A stretch of 64,000 nucleotides of DNA from Pseudarthrobacter defluvii (GCF_030816725.1 NZ_JAUSYG010000001.1:1736001-1800000); one strand, 5' to 3'; shown: positions 46,120 to 57,373, numbered from the stretch's first letter. Numbers and translations are program-made. The notes: a model not told the origin generated them from the sequence alone.

Positions 46120-48555
46120 ATGAGTGCCGCCGCAGAAACGTCCCGGGCCAACGTCAACGTCACATGGATCGAGGACACCGGAATCGCGGACATCCCTTCC
46201 GTGGGAGGGAAGAACGCGTCACTGGGGGAGTTGAGCCGCGCGCTGCAGTCCGCAGGGGTCCGGGTTCCTGAGGGATTCGCCACCACGGCGGGCGCCTACC
46301 GGGCATTCCTTGCGGCCAACAACCTTGAGCCGCGGATCAGGAAGCACATGGAGGACCAGCGGGCCGGAACCATCACGCTTCGCCAGGCGGGGGCGGCGGT
46401 CCGCGAACTGTTCCTGCAGGCGACCTTTCCGGAGGACATCACCGCCGACATCCAGGAACACTACCGGAGTCTGTGCGAGCGGTCCGGGCAGGCGCAGGTG
46501 GCCGTCGCCGTGCGCAGCAGCGCCACCGCGGAGGACCTGCCGGACGCCAGCTTCGCCGGCCAGCAGGAAACCTTCCTGAACGTGGCAGGCGAGCGCGCGG
46601 TCCTGGAAGCGTGCCGGCGCTGCTATGCCTCCCTGTTCACCGACCGCGCCATCAGCTACCGGGAAATGAAGGGCTACGACCACCTGGACGTCGCCCTGTC
46701 CGTGGGGGTGCAGCGGATGGTCCGCTCAGACCTTGGCGCGTCAGGGGTGATGTTCTCGATCGACACCGAGTCCGGTTTTCCCGGCGTCGTGGTGATCAGT
46801 GCGGCCTGGGGACTGGGGGAGACGGTGGTCCAGGGAACCATCAACCCGGACAAATACCAGGTGTTCAAGCCGCTCCTGGCAGACCAGCGCTTCACCCCGG
46901 TGATTGAGCGGCAACTCGGCGCCAAGGAACGCAAAATGGTGTACAGCCAGGGCGGGGATGCACGGACCGGAATGGTCGAGACCACGGAGCGGGAGCAGCG
47001 CTCGCTGGTGCTCGATGACCGGGAGGTTGTCCTGCTGGCCCGCTGGGCGGCGGCCGTCGAGCAGCACTACGGGCGGCCGATGGACATGGAGTGGGCCAGG
47101 GACGGAATCACCGGGGAACTCTTCATGGTGCAGGCAAGGCCGGAAACGGTGCAGGCCCGCAGGAGCACCACCACGTTCCGGGCCTACCATCTTGCACAGC
47201 CCGGCAAGGTCCTGGCCACCGGCGCGGCGATCGGCGACGCCATCGCCCGGGGCCAGGCCTGCGTGGTGAGGGATGCCAAGGACATCGAATCCTTCGTTGA
47301 CGGTTCCGTGCTGGTCACCCGGATGACGGATCCGGACTGGGTGCCCGTCATGAAAAGGGCAGCGGGGATCATCACGGACCACGGCGGCCCCACCAGCCAT
47401 GCGGCCATCGTCAGCCGCGAGCTGGGCGTGCCGGCCGTCGTGGGAACGCGCAACGCCACTGAAGCACTTTCCGACGGCGGCCAGGTCACCTTGTCCTGCG
47501 CGGAAGGCGAGGAGGGCCGCGTCTACGAAGGACTTCTGGAGTTCTCGGTGGAGGAAGTGGACATGCAGACCCTGCCGGCCACCCGCACTGACGTGATGGT
47601 CAACATCGCCAGCCCGGCCGCCGCCTTCAAGTGGTGGCGGCTGCCCGCCGCCGGCGTGGGCCTGGCCCGGATGGAGTTCATCATCAACAACCTGATCCGC
47701 ATCCATCCCATGGCCCTGGTCCACCCGGAAAAGGTAACGGACCCGGAGGAAGCTGCGCTCATCAGGGAGCTGACCAGCCGCTATCCGGACCCGCATGAGT
47801 ATTTCGTCGACATGCTGGCCACCGGGATCGCCAAGATCGCGGCCCCCTTCCATCCCAAGCCCGTGATCGTCCGGTTGAGCGACTTCAAGACCAACGAGTA
47901 CAGCCACCTGATCGGCGGCAGTGCGTTCGAACGGGCTGAAGAAAACCCCATGCTGGGGTTCCGCGGGGCCTCACGCTACTACAGCAGCCACTACCGGGAA
48001 GGGTTCGCCCTGGAGTGCAGGGCCCTCAAGCGGGTGCGGGAGCAGGCGGGATTCGGCAACGTCATCGTCATGGTTCCCTTCTGCCGCACGGTGCGGGAAG
48101 CGGACCAGGTGATCCAGGCGATGGCGGAGCACGGGCTGGTCCGCGGAAAGGATGGACTTCAGCTCTACATGATGTGCGAAGTCCCTTCCAACGTGGTCAT
48201 GGCGGCCGAGTTCGCCAAGCGCTTTGACGGCTTCTCCATTGGGTCCAACGACCTCACCCAGCTGGTGCTGGGGGTGGACCGCGACTCGGAGGAACTTGCC
48301 GGGCTGTTCGACGAACGGGACCCGGCGGTGCTGGCCATGATCGCCGAGGCGATCAGCAAGGCGCATGCTGCCGGCATCAAGATCGGAATCTGCGGACAGG
48401 GACCGAGCAACCATCCGGACCTCGCGGAGTTCCTGGTCAGCCAGGGCATCGACTCGGTGTCCCTGAATCCGGATACCTACGTGCGGACGGTCCCGGTGAT
48501 CGCAGCGGCCGAGGCACGGGCTTCCACGCTGCGGCCGGCTGAGCCGGTGCGCTAA
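46120..48555 (+). CDS. ppsA: Phosphoenolpyruvate synthase
   Basis: Converts pyruvate, ATP and water to PEP, AMP and phosphate. 811 residues from ATG 46120. Order: N-terminal ATP-grasp domain (VGGKNASLGEL near 27; VRSSATAEDLPDASFAGQQE near 132), phosphohistidine domain with GGPTSHAAI (His near 426), and the PEP-binding barrel with LGFRGASRY near 615 and catalytic Cys in GICGQGPSNHP near 757. Its presence in a hypoxia island suggests rerouting of pyruvate when respiration is limited; this is inferred. The gene ends convergent with hsp20. Confidence 0.94.
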   Translation: MSAAAETSRANVNVTWIEDTGIADIPSVGGKNASLGELSRALQSAGVRVPEGFATTAGAYRAFLAANNLEPRIRKHMEDQRAGTITLRQAGAAVRELFLQATFPEDITADIQEHYRSLCERSGQAQVAVAVRSSATAEDLPDASFAGQQETFLNVAGERAVLEACRRCYASLFTDRAISYREMKGYDHLDVALSVGVQRMVRSDLGASGVMFSIDTESGFPGVVVISAAWGLGETVVQGTINPDKYQVFKPLLADQRFTPVIERQLGAKERKMVYSQGGDARTGMVETTEREQRSLVLDDREVVLLARWAAAVEQHYGRPMDMEWARDGITGELFMVQARPETVQARRSTTTFRAYHLAQPGKVLATGAAIGDAIARGQACVVRDAKDIESFVDGSVLVTRMTDPDWVPVMKRAAGIITDHGGPTSHAAIVSRELGVPAVVGTRNATEALSDGGQVTLSCAEGEEGRVYEGLLEFSVEEVDMQTLPATRTDVMVNIASPAAAFKWWRLPAAGVGLARMEFIINNLIRIHPMALVHPEKVTDPEEAALIRELTSRYPDPHEYFVDMLATGIAKIAAPFHPKPVIVRLSDFKTNEYSHLIGGSAFERAEENPMLGFRGASRYYSSHYREGFALECRALKRVREQAGFGNVIVMVPFCRTVREADQVIQAMAEHGLVRGKDGLQLYMMCEVPSNVVMAAEFAKRFDGFSIGSNDLTQLVLGVDRDSEELAGLFDERDPAVLAMIAEAISKAHAAGIKIGICGQGPSNHPDLAEFLVSQGIDSVSLNPDTYVRTVPVIAAAEARASTLRPAEPVR

Positions 48556-48615
48556 GCCTGAGCCGGCGCGCCGGGCCGGAGCCGTGCCTCAGGCCCACGC
48601 AATCACTGACGGCCG

Positions 48616-48637
48616 GTGCAGCAAAAGTGCAGCAAAA
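48616..48637. repeat. Direct repeat GTGCAGCAAAA x2
   Basis: Two perfect adjacent 11-bp copies (48616-48626 and 48627-48637). Read on the minus strand they supply TTTTGC runs directly after the hairpin that ends hsp20. Confidence 0.7.
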
Positions 48638-48679
48638 GTGCCTGGCCGCCAACGGGAGATCCCCCAGGAAGCCAGGCAC
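48634..48679 (-). terminator. Terminator after hsp20
   Basis: GTGCCTGGC (48638-48646) pairs with GCCAGGCAC (48671-48679). On the minus strand the stem is followed at once by TTTT, giving an intrinsic terminator for the operon that ends with hsp20. It may also stop PEP synthase transcripts from the other side. Confidence 0.7.
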
Positions 48680-48701
48680 CGGCGTCGTACTTTACTTGTC
48701 C

Positions 48702-49124
48702 TCAACCCCTGCTGATGGGGATCTTCGATGCCCCGGCTTCCTGCGTCTGGTCGGGCATCGGAGCCCGGACTTCAAGGAGGCCGTCCTTGTAGGAGGCGGT
48801 GATATCGGTCTGCTGGACGCCGCCGGGGAGGGGAATACGGCGCATGAACGAGCCGTAGCGGAATTCGGACCGGTAGCTGCCCTTGTCCTTTTGCTCCTTC
48901 TTCTCCTGCCGCTCCGCCTTGATCGACAGCACTCCGTCGGCAACCGTGACATCCACGTCCTTTTCCGGATCAATGCCGGGAAGTTCGGCCCGCACCACGA
49001 GCGTGTTGCCGTCCATCAGCTCCTCCACCCGGATGGCAGCGGAACCCATCTCGCCGTCAAACAGCTTCTCGATCACATCCATGGGGGAGCGGCGGTTATC
49101 AAACCATCTCATCAGGTCAGTCAT
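48702..49124 (-). CDS. Hsp20/alpha-crystallin small heat-shock protein
   Basis: 140 residues from ATG 49124 with AGGAGG five bases upstream. The alpha-crystallin domain runs from about IRVEELMDGNTLVVRAELPG (30-50) through GVLSIKAERQEKKE and FRYGSFMRRIPLPGGV to DGLLEVRAPMP. Small heat-shock proteins hold unfolding proteins without ATP; HspX/Acr is the best-known DosR-induced protein in mycobacteria. The ribosome site overlaps the end of the ATPase gene, so it is the last cistron of that operon. Confidence 0.93.
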   Translation of the reverse strand: MTDLMRWFDNRRSPMDVIEKLFDGEMGSAAIRVEELMDGNTLVVRAELPGIDPEKDVDVTVADGVLSIKAERQEKKEQKDKGSYRSEFRYGSFMRRIPLPGGVQQTDITASYKDGLLEVRAPMPDQTQEAGASKIPISRG

Positions 49125-49137
49125 TCTTGCCTCCTGC

Positions 49138-51657
49138 TCATGTGGAAGCCGGACCATCGCTTTGCCCGGCAGTTCCACCATCCCCTTCCCGCGTGGGCGG
49201 TTCCAGAGTCAAAGGTCCCAGCGCGTTCTGGCGGGCGGGCGTGGACGGCCGGCGCGTGATCCGCCCCACCAGTTCGATGACCAGGCATCCTGCCGCGGCA
49301 ACCGCGGTTGAAAAAATCAGCAGCCCGGGCGGCGGCCAGTCCACCCTGAAGAAGTCCCGGGCCACCGGAACGGTGAACAACAGGACCAGTCCCGCGTACA
49401 TCCCGGCAAGGATCAGGACCTTGGTCCCGTTGAGGGGGCGTGACGCCATCACCAGGATCCACGCCGCCACCAGGCCCAGGGTCACAGTGGCGGCCGACTG
49501 CGCGGCCTCTTCGCTGTGCCCGCCCCAGGTTTGGGCATAGCCCGTCACCGCCAGGACGCACAGGGCGGCGCAGATCCCCGCCGGCACAGCGAAAGCGAGT
49601 GAACGCCGGAGGAATCCGGGAGCGTAACGCTGCCCGCCGGGCTGCAGGGCCAGGAAGAACGCCGGCAGGCCGATGGTCAATCCGTCCAGGGCCGACAGTT
49701 GCCGGGGCAGGAACGGAAAGGCCAGCAACAGGACACCGGTCACCACGGAGATGATGGTGGCGTAAACGGTCTTGCTGAGGAAAACCAGGGATACACGCTC
49801 GATGTTGCTGATGGCCCTGCGTCCTTCGTCCACCACGGCCGGAAGCCGTTCGAAGCGGCCGTCCAGGAGGACCAGGCGGGCCACGGCCTTGGTGGCCGGG
49901 GAGGCCGAGTCCATGGCGATGCCCAGGTCCGCCTCCTTGAGCGCCAGGACATCGTTCACGCCGTCCCCGGTCATCGCGACCGTGTGGCCCCGCCGTTTCA
50001 GGGCCTGGATCAGGTCCCGCTTCTGGGATGGCGTCACGCTGCCGAAGAGGCTGTGGGCCTCCACTGCCTCCTCCAGCCGGAGCGGATCGTCGGGAAGCCG
50101 GCGTGCGTCGCAGGCATCACCCGTTCCAAAGCCCACCCCGCGTGCCAGCGCTCCCACGGTCCGGGGATCGTCCCCGGAGATGATCTTGACCGTCACCCCC
50201 TGCCGCCGAAAATAGTCCAGCGTTGAGGCGGCATCCCCGCGGATGCTCTCGCGGAATGTCAACAGCATGACGGGCGCCACCTTGGGCGGCAGGCCGGCCA
50301 CTGCCGGATCCGGGGGCAGCGGCGCCGGCAGGTACACCAGGGCCAGGGTCCGCAGCCCCGTCGAGGCAAGGGCGGCGGCCCTGCCGTGCGCCTCCGCGCA
50401 GCCTGGGGCGCCCAGCACCGCATCCGGTGCTCCCAGGATCCAGGTGCCGGAAGCGGCGGAACCTGGCGGGAACGTCGCCGAGCTCCACTTCCGGGCGGAG
50501 GAGAAAGGGACGGAGCTCTGCTCCTGCAGCGGATCCTGCACAGGGAAGGCTTTCCCGATCGCTGCCGCGGTGCTGCTGGCGTCCGCGCCGGCACCGAACC
50601 ATTCCAGCGCCTGCCGCCACCCGGAGGCAGGTGCCGTCCCTGCGTCGTGGAGGGCGTCGAAGACGATGGAGCCGGAGGACAACGTTCCGGTCTTATCCAG
50701 GCAGAGAACATCCACCCTTGCCAGCACCTCTACGGCGGCAAGTTCCTGGATCAACACTTTTTGCCGGGCAAGCCGGAGCCCGCCCACGGCGAATGCCACG
50801 CTGGTCATCAGGAGCAGGCCAAGCGGAATCATGGCCATGATCCCGGCAACCGACCCCACGACAGCCGGCACCCAGCGGCCGGATCCCATGGCTCCGGCCC
50901 ACCCTCCCTGTTCCTGCATCTGCGCATTCGTGAGCAGCAGGGCAGTGGGGACAAGCAGCCAGGTGATGACGGCAAAGACCTTTTCCAGGCCCCGCCGGAT
51001 CTCGGACGTGACCAGGGAAAACCGCCGTGCCTCAGCCGCCAGGCCGTAAGCGAACGTTTCAGGCCCCACCCGCAGCACCGTGGCCCGCCCGTTGCCGGCG
51101 AGGATGAGTGACCCGGACAGCAGCACGGCGCCGCCTTGCTTGGCGACAGGCTCGGATTCGCCGGTCAGCAGCGATTCGTCCACCTCAAGGGGGTTCCCGT
51201 CCAGCAGCACCAGGTCAGCAGTCACCTGGTCTCCGGCATTCAATACCACCAGGTCGTCCGGCACCAGCTCTTCAGAGGAAATGCTCTCCCGGGCGCCGTT
51301 CCTGATCACCGTGTTCCCGGCAGCATGCAGGATGGCCAGCTGGTCCAGCGAGCGTTTGGCCCGGTATTCCTGGATGATGCCGATCAGGGAATTGCTGACG
51401 GCAGACAGGCCGAACAGCGCATCCCGCCACTGGCCGAGGACGAGCAGCAGGATGAAGCATCCACCCACAACTGCGTTGAAAAGGGTGAACACATTGGCCT
51501 GGATAATCTCCCCGACGCTCCTGCTGCTGGCCGTTGGGACACTGTTAACGCGGCCGGCAGCAGTGCGTTCCCGCACCTCGGCGGTGGAGAGCCCGTCCCG
51601 GGCGTGGTGCACGTCCAGTCCCGGGACGGCTGCCCCGTTGTCCCCAGCTATTGTCAT
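49138..51657 (-). CDS. CtpE-like P-type ATPase
   Basis: 839 residues. TGES at 165-168, ion-site helix with MIPLGL at 276-281, DKTGT with Asp321 and the variant hinge GDGVNDVLALKEADLG near 600. The MIPLGL and DVLALK forms match the CtpE group of actinobacteria, for which calcium uptake has been proposed in mycobacteria. Ends 13 bases before hsp20 and begins 24 bases after the USP stop, so it is part of the PNPOx-USP-ATPase-Hsp20 unit. Confidence 0.87.
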   Translation of the reverse strand: MTIAGDNGAAVPGLDVHHARDGLSTAEVRERTAAGRVNSVPTASSRSVGEIIQANVFTLFNAVVGGCFILLLVLGQWRDALFGLSAVSNSLIGIIQEYRAKRSLDQLAILHAAGNTVIRNGARESISSEELVPDDLVVLNAGDQVTADLVLLDGNPLEVDESLLTGESEPVAKQGGAVLLSGSLILAGNGRATVLRVGPETFAYGLAAEARRFSLVTSEIRRGLEKVFAVITWLLVPTALLLTNAQMQEQGGWAGAMGSGRWVPAVVGSVAGIMAMIPLGLLLMTSVAFAVGGLRLARQKVLIQELAAVEVLARVDVLCLDKTGTLSSGSIVFDALHDAGTAPASGWRQALEWFGAGADASSTAAAIGKAFPVQDPLQEQSSVPFSSARKWSSATFPPGSAASGTWILGAPDAVLGAPGCAEAHGRAAALASTGLRTLALVYLPAPLPPDPAVAGLPPKVAPVMLLTFRESIRGDAASTLDYFRRQGVTVKIISGDDPRTVGALARGVGFGTGDACDARRLPDDPLRLEEAVEAHSLFGSVTPSQKRDLIQALKRRGHTVAMTGDGVNDVLALKEADLGIAMDSASPATKAVARLVLLDGRFERLPAVVDEGRRAISNIERVSLVFLSKTVYATIISVVTGVLLLAFPFLPRQLSALDGLTIGLPAFFLALQPGGQRYAPGFLRRSLAFAVPAGICAALCVLAVTGYAQTWGGHSEEAAQSAATVTLGLVAAWILVMASRPLNGTKVLILAGMYAGLVLLFTVPVARDFFRVDWPPPGLLIFSTAVAAAGCLVIELVGRITRRPSTPARQNALGPLTLEPPTREGDGGTAGQSDGPAST

Positions 51658-51681
51658 GGCCTTGCCAGGCGTTGAGCCCGC

Positions 51682-52548
51682 TCAGTCGTGGTGCTGCTGC
51701 TTGTGCATGCGGGTAATGACCGTGGGGCAGGGCGGCTGGCTCAGCACCGCGTGGGCCGTGGATCCCAGGACGAGTCTTTCGAAGCCGCCCTTGCCACGGC
51801 TGCCCAGGACCAGCAGCCGGGCACTGGAGGCTGCACGGATCAAGGCGTCCGCCGGCTCCAGGACGGTTTCCATCACGGTGTGCACGCTGAGGTCCGGGTA
51901 GTCCTGCCGGAGGCCGGCCTCTGTTTCGGACAGCACGATCTGCTCTTCCTCCACCACGTGGGTGGCGAAACTGCTCTGTGGCAGTCCGGCGGCGATCCAG
52001 CGGTTGGGGCCGGTGAAGGCGTAGAGGACGGTAAGTTCTTCCCCGAGCGCGTCAGCTTCCGCCGCCGCAAAGGCAACCGCCTGCGTTGATTCCCGCGATC
52101 CGTCCACGCCCACCACGATGCCGCGGCCGCCCTCCTGGGCATCACCGATGACAGCCACAGGGCATTCGGCTGTGGCAGCTGCCTGCAGGGCCCGGTCTGT
52201 GAGGGCGCCGCGCGTGTGGCCGCTGGTGCCGAGGACCAGCATGGAGGCGTTCTTGGAGTAGTCACCGAGGGCGGCACCTACGCCGCCCTCAAGGAGTTGA
52301 AGGGTAACCTGCAGGCCGGGCTCGGCGGCAGTGGCCTTCTCGCCGGCTTCCTTCAGCAGGCCCAGCCCCGATTCCCGAAGGACTTCAAGGTACGGAAGGA
52401 CTTCGGCTGCCATCCACCGGTCGTCAACGACATTTACGACGGCGAGGGGAAGCTTGAGCGTGTTGGCCCGGGCTGCTGCCCACAACAGGGCGGCGGTGGA
52501 CGCCGAGGAGTCAGTGATTCCGACGGCGATTGGCTTGGCAGGTGCCAT
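51682..52548 (-). CDS. Universal stress protein, two domains
   Basis: 288 residues from ATG 52548, with AAAAGGA eight bases upstream (an ATG at 52557 has no spacing). Domain 1: AVGITDSSASTAALLWAA and LVLGTSGHTRGALTDRALQ; domain 2: IVVGVDGSRESTQAVAFAAA and LVLGSRGKGGFERLVLGSTA. The final His-rich tail is KQQHHD. It follows the PNPOx-like gene after 71 bases and I saw no convincing DosR-like box in that gap, so it probably depends on the promoter at 53114. Confidence 0.91.
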   Translation of the reverse strand: MAPAKPIAVGITDSSASTAALLWAAARANTLKLPLAVVNVVDDRWMAAEVLPYLEVLRESGLGLLKEAGEKATAAEPGLQVTLQLLEGGVGAALGDYSKNASMLVLGTSGHTRGALTDRALQAAATAECPVAVIGDAQEGGRGIVVGVDGSRESTQAVAFAAAEADALGEELTVLYAFTGPNRWIAAGLPQSSFATHVVEEEQIVLSETEAGLRQDYPDLSVHTVMETVLEPADALIRAASSARLLVLGSRGKGGFERLVLGSTAHAVLSQPPCPTVITRMHKQQHHD

Positions 52549-52619
52549 GGGGACCATCCTTTTGCGGGTTCTTTTGAGGAGAATGATGCAGGAGCGGGGG
52601 GAGACGTTCGCGGGCCGGC

Positions 52620-53078
52620 TTAATCGGCGGTCGGCTCCCGCGGCGGCCACCAATGGGTGGGCGCGGCGATCACGAACCGCCGCCCACTGATGTCCTCCGG
52701 CGTGATCCGGATGAGGATGTTTTTTTGGCCGGGTTGCCAGGGGGAGAGCCCTGCCTCCATGGCATCCTGGGTTTCCTCGGCATCGGACACGATCAGCGCG
52801 TGCCCCTTGAGGATGACGCTCCAGGCGATGGTGCCGTACTGGTTCATCCCGTCCGCCTCGACGGCAACTGCTTTCCGATCGGTAAGGGAGGCGAGCTTCG
52901 TTCCTTCGCCCGTACGGATAAGCAGGGTGCCGTTGGTGGGAACGAAATTCACGGGATAGTTCTCAACGCTGTCCCCGTCCGTGAAGGCAATCCTGCAAAG
53001 GGACGTTGAACGAAGGTATCGCCAGCAGTCATGGACGCCGAGTTCCTTGATTTCCGGTTCAGCCGCTGCGGTATTCAT
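52620..53078 (-). CDS. Pyridoxamine 5'-phosphate oxidase-like flavoprotein
   Basis: 152 residues. The split-barrel fold is indicated by CWRYLRSTSLCRIAFTDGD, YPVNFVPTNGTLLIRTGEG, KAVAVEADGMNQ and TIAWSVILKGHALIVSD. Proteins of this group bind FMN or F420 and reduce diverse substrates; Rv0080, a DosR regulon member in M. tuberculosis, belongs to the same broad family. It is divergent from the sensor kinase, with two DosR-like boxes in the gap. Confidence 0.88.
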   Translation of the reverse strand: MNTAAAEPEIKELGVHDCWRYLRSTSLCRIAFTDGDSVENYPVNFVPTNGTLLIRTGEGTKLASLTDRKAVAVEADGMNQYGTIAWSVILKGHALIVSDAEETQDAMEAGLSPWQPGQKNILIRITPEDISGRRFVIAAPTHWWPPREPTAD

Positions 53079-53113
53079 GGCCGTAGCCTAAGTGCGGCAG
53101 CCGCCCCCGGCTA

Positions 53114-55015
<1,902 letters not shown>

Positions 55016-55065
55016 TTTCCCCGCCGCGCCGCCCGTCTGGCCTGCCGCCCAGCAGGTCCTTTGTG

Positions 55066-55746
55066 TCAGGCGGTCTCCGGTGAACTCTTGGTGACGTAAA
55101 CGGCCGCCTGCGTCCGGCGTTCGAAGCCCAGTTTCGCCAGGATGGACGAAACGTAGTTCTTAACTGTCTTTTCCGCCAGGAACAACTCGTCACCAATCTG
55201 GCGGTTGGTCAGCCCTTGGCCGATCAGCGCCAGCACCTTCTTCTCCTGCGCGCTCAAGCCCTCCAGCCGGGGATCGGTGGGCGCCGTTGAAAGCCCGGTG
55301 ATGATCTGCTGCTCCATTCCCGGCTCAAAAAGCGATTCGCCGGCAGCTGCCCTGCGGATTCCCGCCAGGAGGTCATCACTCCTGATCTGTTTCAGCACGT
55401 ACCCTGAGGCACCTGCCAGGACTGCCCCGCGGAGGGCCTGTTCGTCGTCGTAGCTGGTGAGGATCAGGCAGCGCAGGCGGGGGTCGAGGGAGCGGACGTC
55501 CCGGCAGACTTCGATTCCAGTGCCGTCGGGAAGCCGCCCGTCAAGGATGGCAATATCGGGATGCAGTGCCGGGATGCGGCGGGTGGCTTCGGCAGCGGAT
55601 CCGCTTTCGCCTACTACAAGGAAACCCTCGCCTTCGAGCAGGTCCTTCAACCCCTGCCTGACGAGTTCGTGGTCATCGAGAATGAAGACGCGGACCTGCC
55701 CCGAAGATCCTGTTGCCCCATCAGTCCCTGCTTCATGCTTGTACAC
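55066..55746 (-). CDS. dosR: DosR/DevR-like response regulator
   Basis: 226 residues from GTG 55746 (GGGAG six bases upstream). Receiver domain: acidic pair in FILDDHELVRQGL (24-25), phospho-acceptor Asp69 in DIAILDGRLPDG, Thr97 and Lys119. LuxR-type HTH at 163-215: LTNRQIGDELFLAEKTVKNY followed by SILAKLGFERRTQAA. This helix is nearly the same as that of mycobacterial DosR, including the Lys and Asn in EKTVKNYV that contact DNA. It converges with the kinase gene and is divergent from a USP; two boxes in that gap suggest autoregulation. Confidence 0.93.
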   Translation of the reverse strand: MYKHEAGTDGATGSSGQVRVFILDDHELVRQGLKDLLEGEGFLVVGESGSAAEATRRIPALHPDIAILDGRLPDGTGIEVCRDVRSLDPRLRCLILTSYDDEQALRGAVLAGASGYVLKQIRSDDLLAGIRRAAAGESLFEPGMEQQIITGLSTAPTDPRLEGLSAQEKKVLALIGQGLTNRQIGDELFLAEKTVKNYVSSILAKLGFERRTQAAVYVTKSSPETA

Positions 55747-55846
55747 CGAACGCTCCCAATGTCTTCAGGATCAAGGCCCCGCGGTAGGCGGGGGAGCCCC
55801 GGGGAGGGCACGGTCCCATTGTTACCCGGGGAGGCGCGCGCGGGAA

Positions 55847-55873
55847 GGGACCAAAGTCCACGACCTTCGGCCC
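55847..55873. promoter_or_regulatory. Adjacent DosR-like boxes between dosR and a USP
   Basis: GGGACCAAAGTCCA (55847-55860) and, on the minus strand, GGGCCGAAGGTCGT (55860-55873). Centres are only 13 bp apart. They are 101 bp from the dosR start and 78 bp from the USP start at 55951. Confidence 0.7.
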
Positions 55874-55950
55874 TTCCCCGGGAAGTGTTTGTGGTCCATT
55901 CTGGGACGAGCCACCGGAGAACAGGTGGCAATTCAGCGATTGGAGCCGGC

Positions 55951-56430
55951 ATGGACGCCCTTGAACCGCACCCGAGGATCATCGTCGGGGTGGATGGATC
56001 TGAATCCTCCATCGCCGCGCTCAAGGTGGCACGGGCCATGGCGGAACCAATGTCGGCGAAAGTCGAAGCCTGGGCCTGCTGGGACGTTCCCGCCGGCTAC
56101 GGGGTGTACCTCGCCGTTGGGATCGAGGGGTTCAAGTATGCGGCGGAACAAGTGCTCCAGCAGGCGCTGGCAGAGGCGTTTGAGGAACTGCCACCGTTCG
56201 TGCATCCGCGCCTGGTCCGGGGCAGGCCCAGTCCGTTATTGATTGACGCAAGCCGCAATGCAGCCCTGCTGGTGGTCGGCCGGCGCGGGCACGGGAGCTT
56301 CGTACCCGGTTCGGTGAGTTCGGCCTGCGTGAGCCACGCCTACTGCCCGGTTCTGGTGGTCCACGCACCGGAGTCGGAGGCGGAGTCCGAAGCGGGCGGT
56401 GCCCAGTCCCGTTCAGCTTTGATGCCCTGA
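55951..56430 (+). CDS. Universal stress protein, single domain
   Basis: 159 residues from ATG 55951 (GGAG five bases upstream). RIIVGVDGSESSIAALKVA, then EAWACWDVPAGYGVYLAVGI and the ATP loop VVGRRGHGSFVPGSVSSAC. The sequence is closest in layout to the USP at 61661 (same YxxGIEGF segment), suggesting a duplication. A Glu/Ser-rich tail follows. The longer upstream frame runs antisense through dosR and is rejected. Confidence 0.92.
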   Translation: MDALEPHPRIIVGVDGSESSIAALKVARAMAEPMSAKVEAWACWDVPAGYGVYLAVGIEGFKYAAEQVLQQALAEAFEELPPFVHPRLVRGRPSPLLIDASRNAALLVVGRRGHGSFVPGSVSSACVSHAYCPVLVVHAPESEAESEAGGAQSRSALMP

Positions 56431-56503
56431 CCCGGCAAGCCGGCGTCCCGCCGTCGTGCTTCCGCCCGCGGGCGGTGCCTGTGATCCGGCCGGTGCCGGT
56501 GAC

Positions 56504-57025
56504 TCAGTGCCCGTGATGGTGTGCCGCACCATCGTGTGCCGCGCCCTCGCCGACCAGTTCGTGAAGTCCTTCGACTGCGTGCGCGAGTGACAACCCGGGG
56601 GATTCGAGGATGAAGGGCATCAGGAGTCGGTTCTCCTTGTCCAGGTGCAGGGCGAAGATCCGCTGGATGGCGCCGGCCGCCACTGCGGCGAAGACGCCCT
56701 CGGCCGTCCTCAGCTCCTCGATCAGGCCCACGATAACCTGGTGCTCGGCCAGCATGCCGTCCACCAGCAGCCTGGCCTCCGGCATGCCGTGCGGCGCGCC
56801 GTAGAGCGGACCCTCCTCTGCAAGGGCGTGCGGCACCAGTTCCTTGTCGCACCAGTCAAGGAGTGTGGCCTGCGCCGTTTGGCCGGCCACAAGGTCACCC
56901 GCCTCCACGGCCTCCGTCAGCAGGCCCACCAGCCCGTTCAGGTGCCGCAGCATGTCAGCATGGTGGCTCTCCACCGCCTGCAGCGCCTGCCGCTCGGACG
57001 AAAGGTCCTTGCCGTTCCCGTTCAT
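56504..57025 (-). CDS. Hemerythrin-domain protein
   Basis: 173 residues. Four-helix HHE fold with likely iron ligands in VESHHADMLRHL, ELVPHALAEEGPLY, MLAEHQVIVGLIEEL and FALHLDKENRLLMPFI. The C-terminus is His-rich (AAHDGAAHHHGH), which may store or pass on metal. Hemerythrins bind oxygen or sense iron and redox state, a good fit in a hypoxia island. ATG 57025 overlaps the DUF3040 stop by four bases. Confidence 0.9.
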   Translation of the reverse strand: MNGNGKDLSSERQALQAVESHHADMLRHLNGLVGLLTEAVEAGDLVAGQTAQATLLDWCDKELVPHALAEEGPLYGAPHGMPEARLLVDGMLAEHQVIVGLIEELRTAEGVFAAVAAGAIQRIFALHLDKENRLLMPFILESPGLSLAHAVEGLHELVGEGAAHDGAAHHHGH

Positions 57026-57339
57026 TCGCTGTTGCCTTCCAGTAGGGTGACGTGCCGCTTCATGCTCCGCAAGGACCAGCGAAGGTCCTTGAGGGCCCAG
57101 TAACCGCCGCCGTTCATGACCGCAAATCCTGCGACGCCCAAAGAGGGGGCCCGGATCACCAGGCCAAGGAGCAGGACGCCCACGCCTGCCGCGAAAAGCA
57201 TCAGGCCGCGCATGACGCGCGTGCGGAGGGACAATGCGGTGCTGTCCCGGCTGAGCAGGCCCGCGAGCCGGGGATCCTCCGCTTCCAGGCCATGGCCGAT
57301 CAGTTCGAGTTCGCGTTTCTCGAATTCAGAGAGTGGCAC
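57022..57339 (-). CDS. DUF3040 membrane protein
   Basis: 105 residues from GTG 57339: VPLSEFEKRELELIGHGLEA at the N-terminus is the DUF3040 signature, followed by two short transmembrane helices (about 45-80). A longer frame upstream is Arg/Ser-rich and unlike protein, so it is rejected. Overlaps the hemerythrin gene by four bases. Confidence 0.85.
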   Translation of the reverse strand: MPLSEFEKRELELIGHGLEAEDPRLAGLLSRDSTALSLRTRVMRGLMLFAAGVGVLLLGLVIRAPSLGVAGFAVMNGGGYWALKDLRWSLRSMKRHVTLLEGNSE

Positions 57340-57373
57340 GGCTGCACCCCGCTGTCCGTTGCCTGCCACGAAC

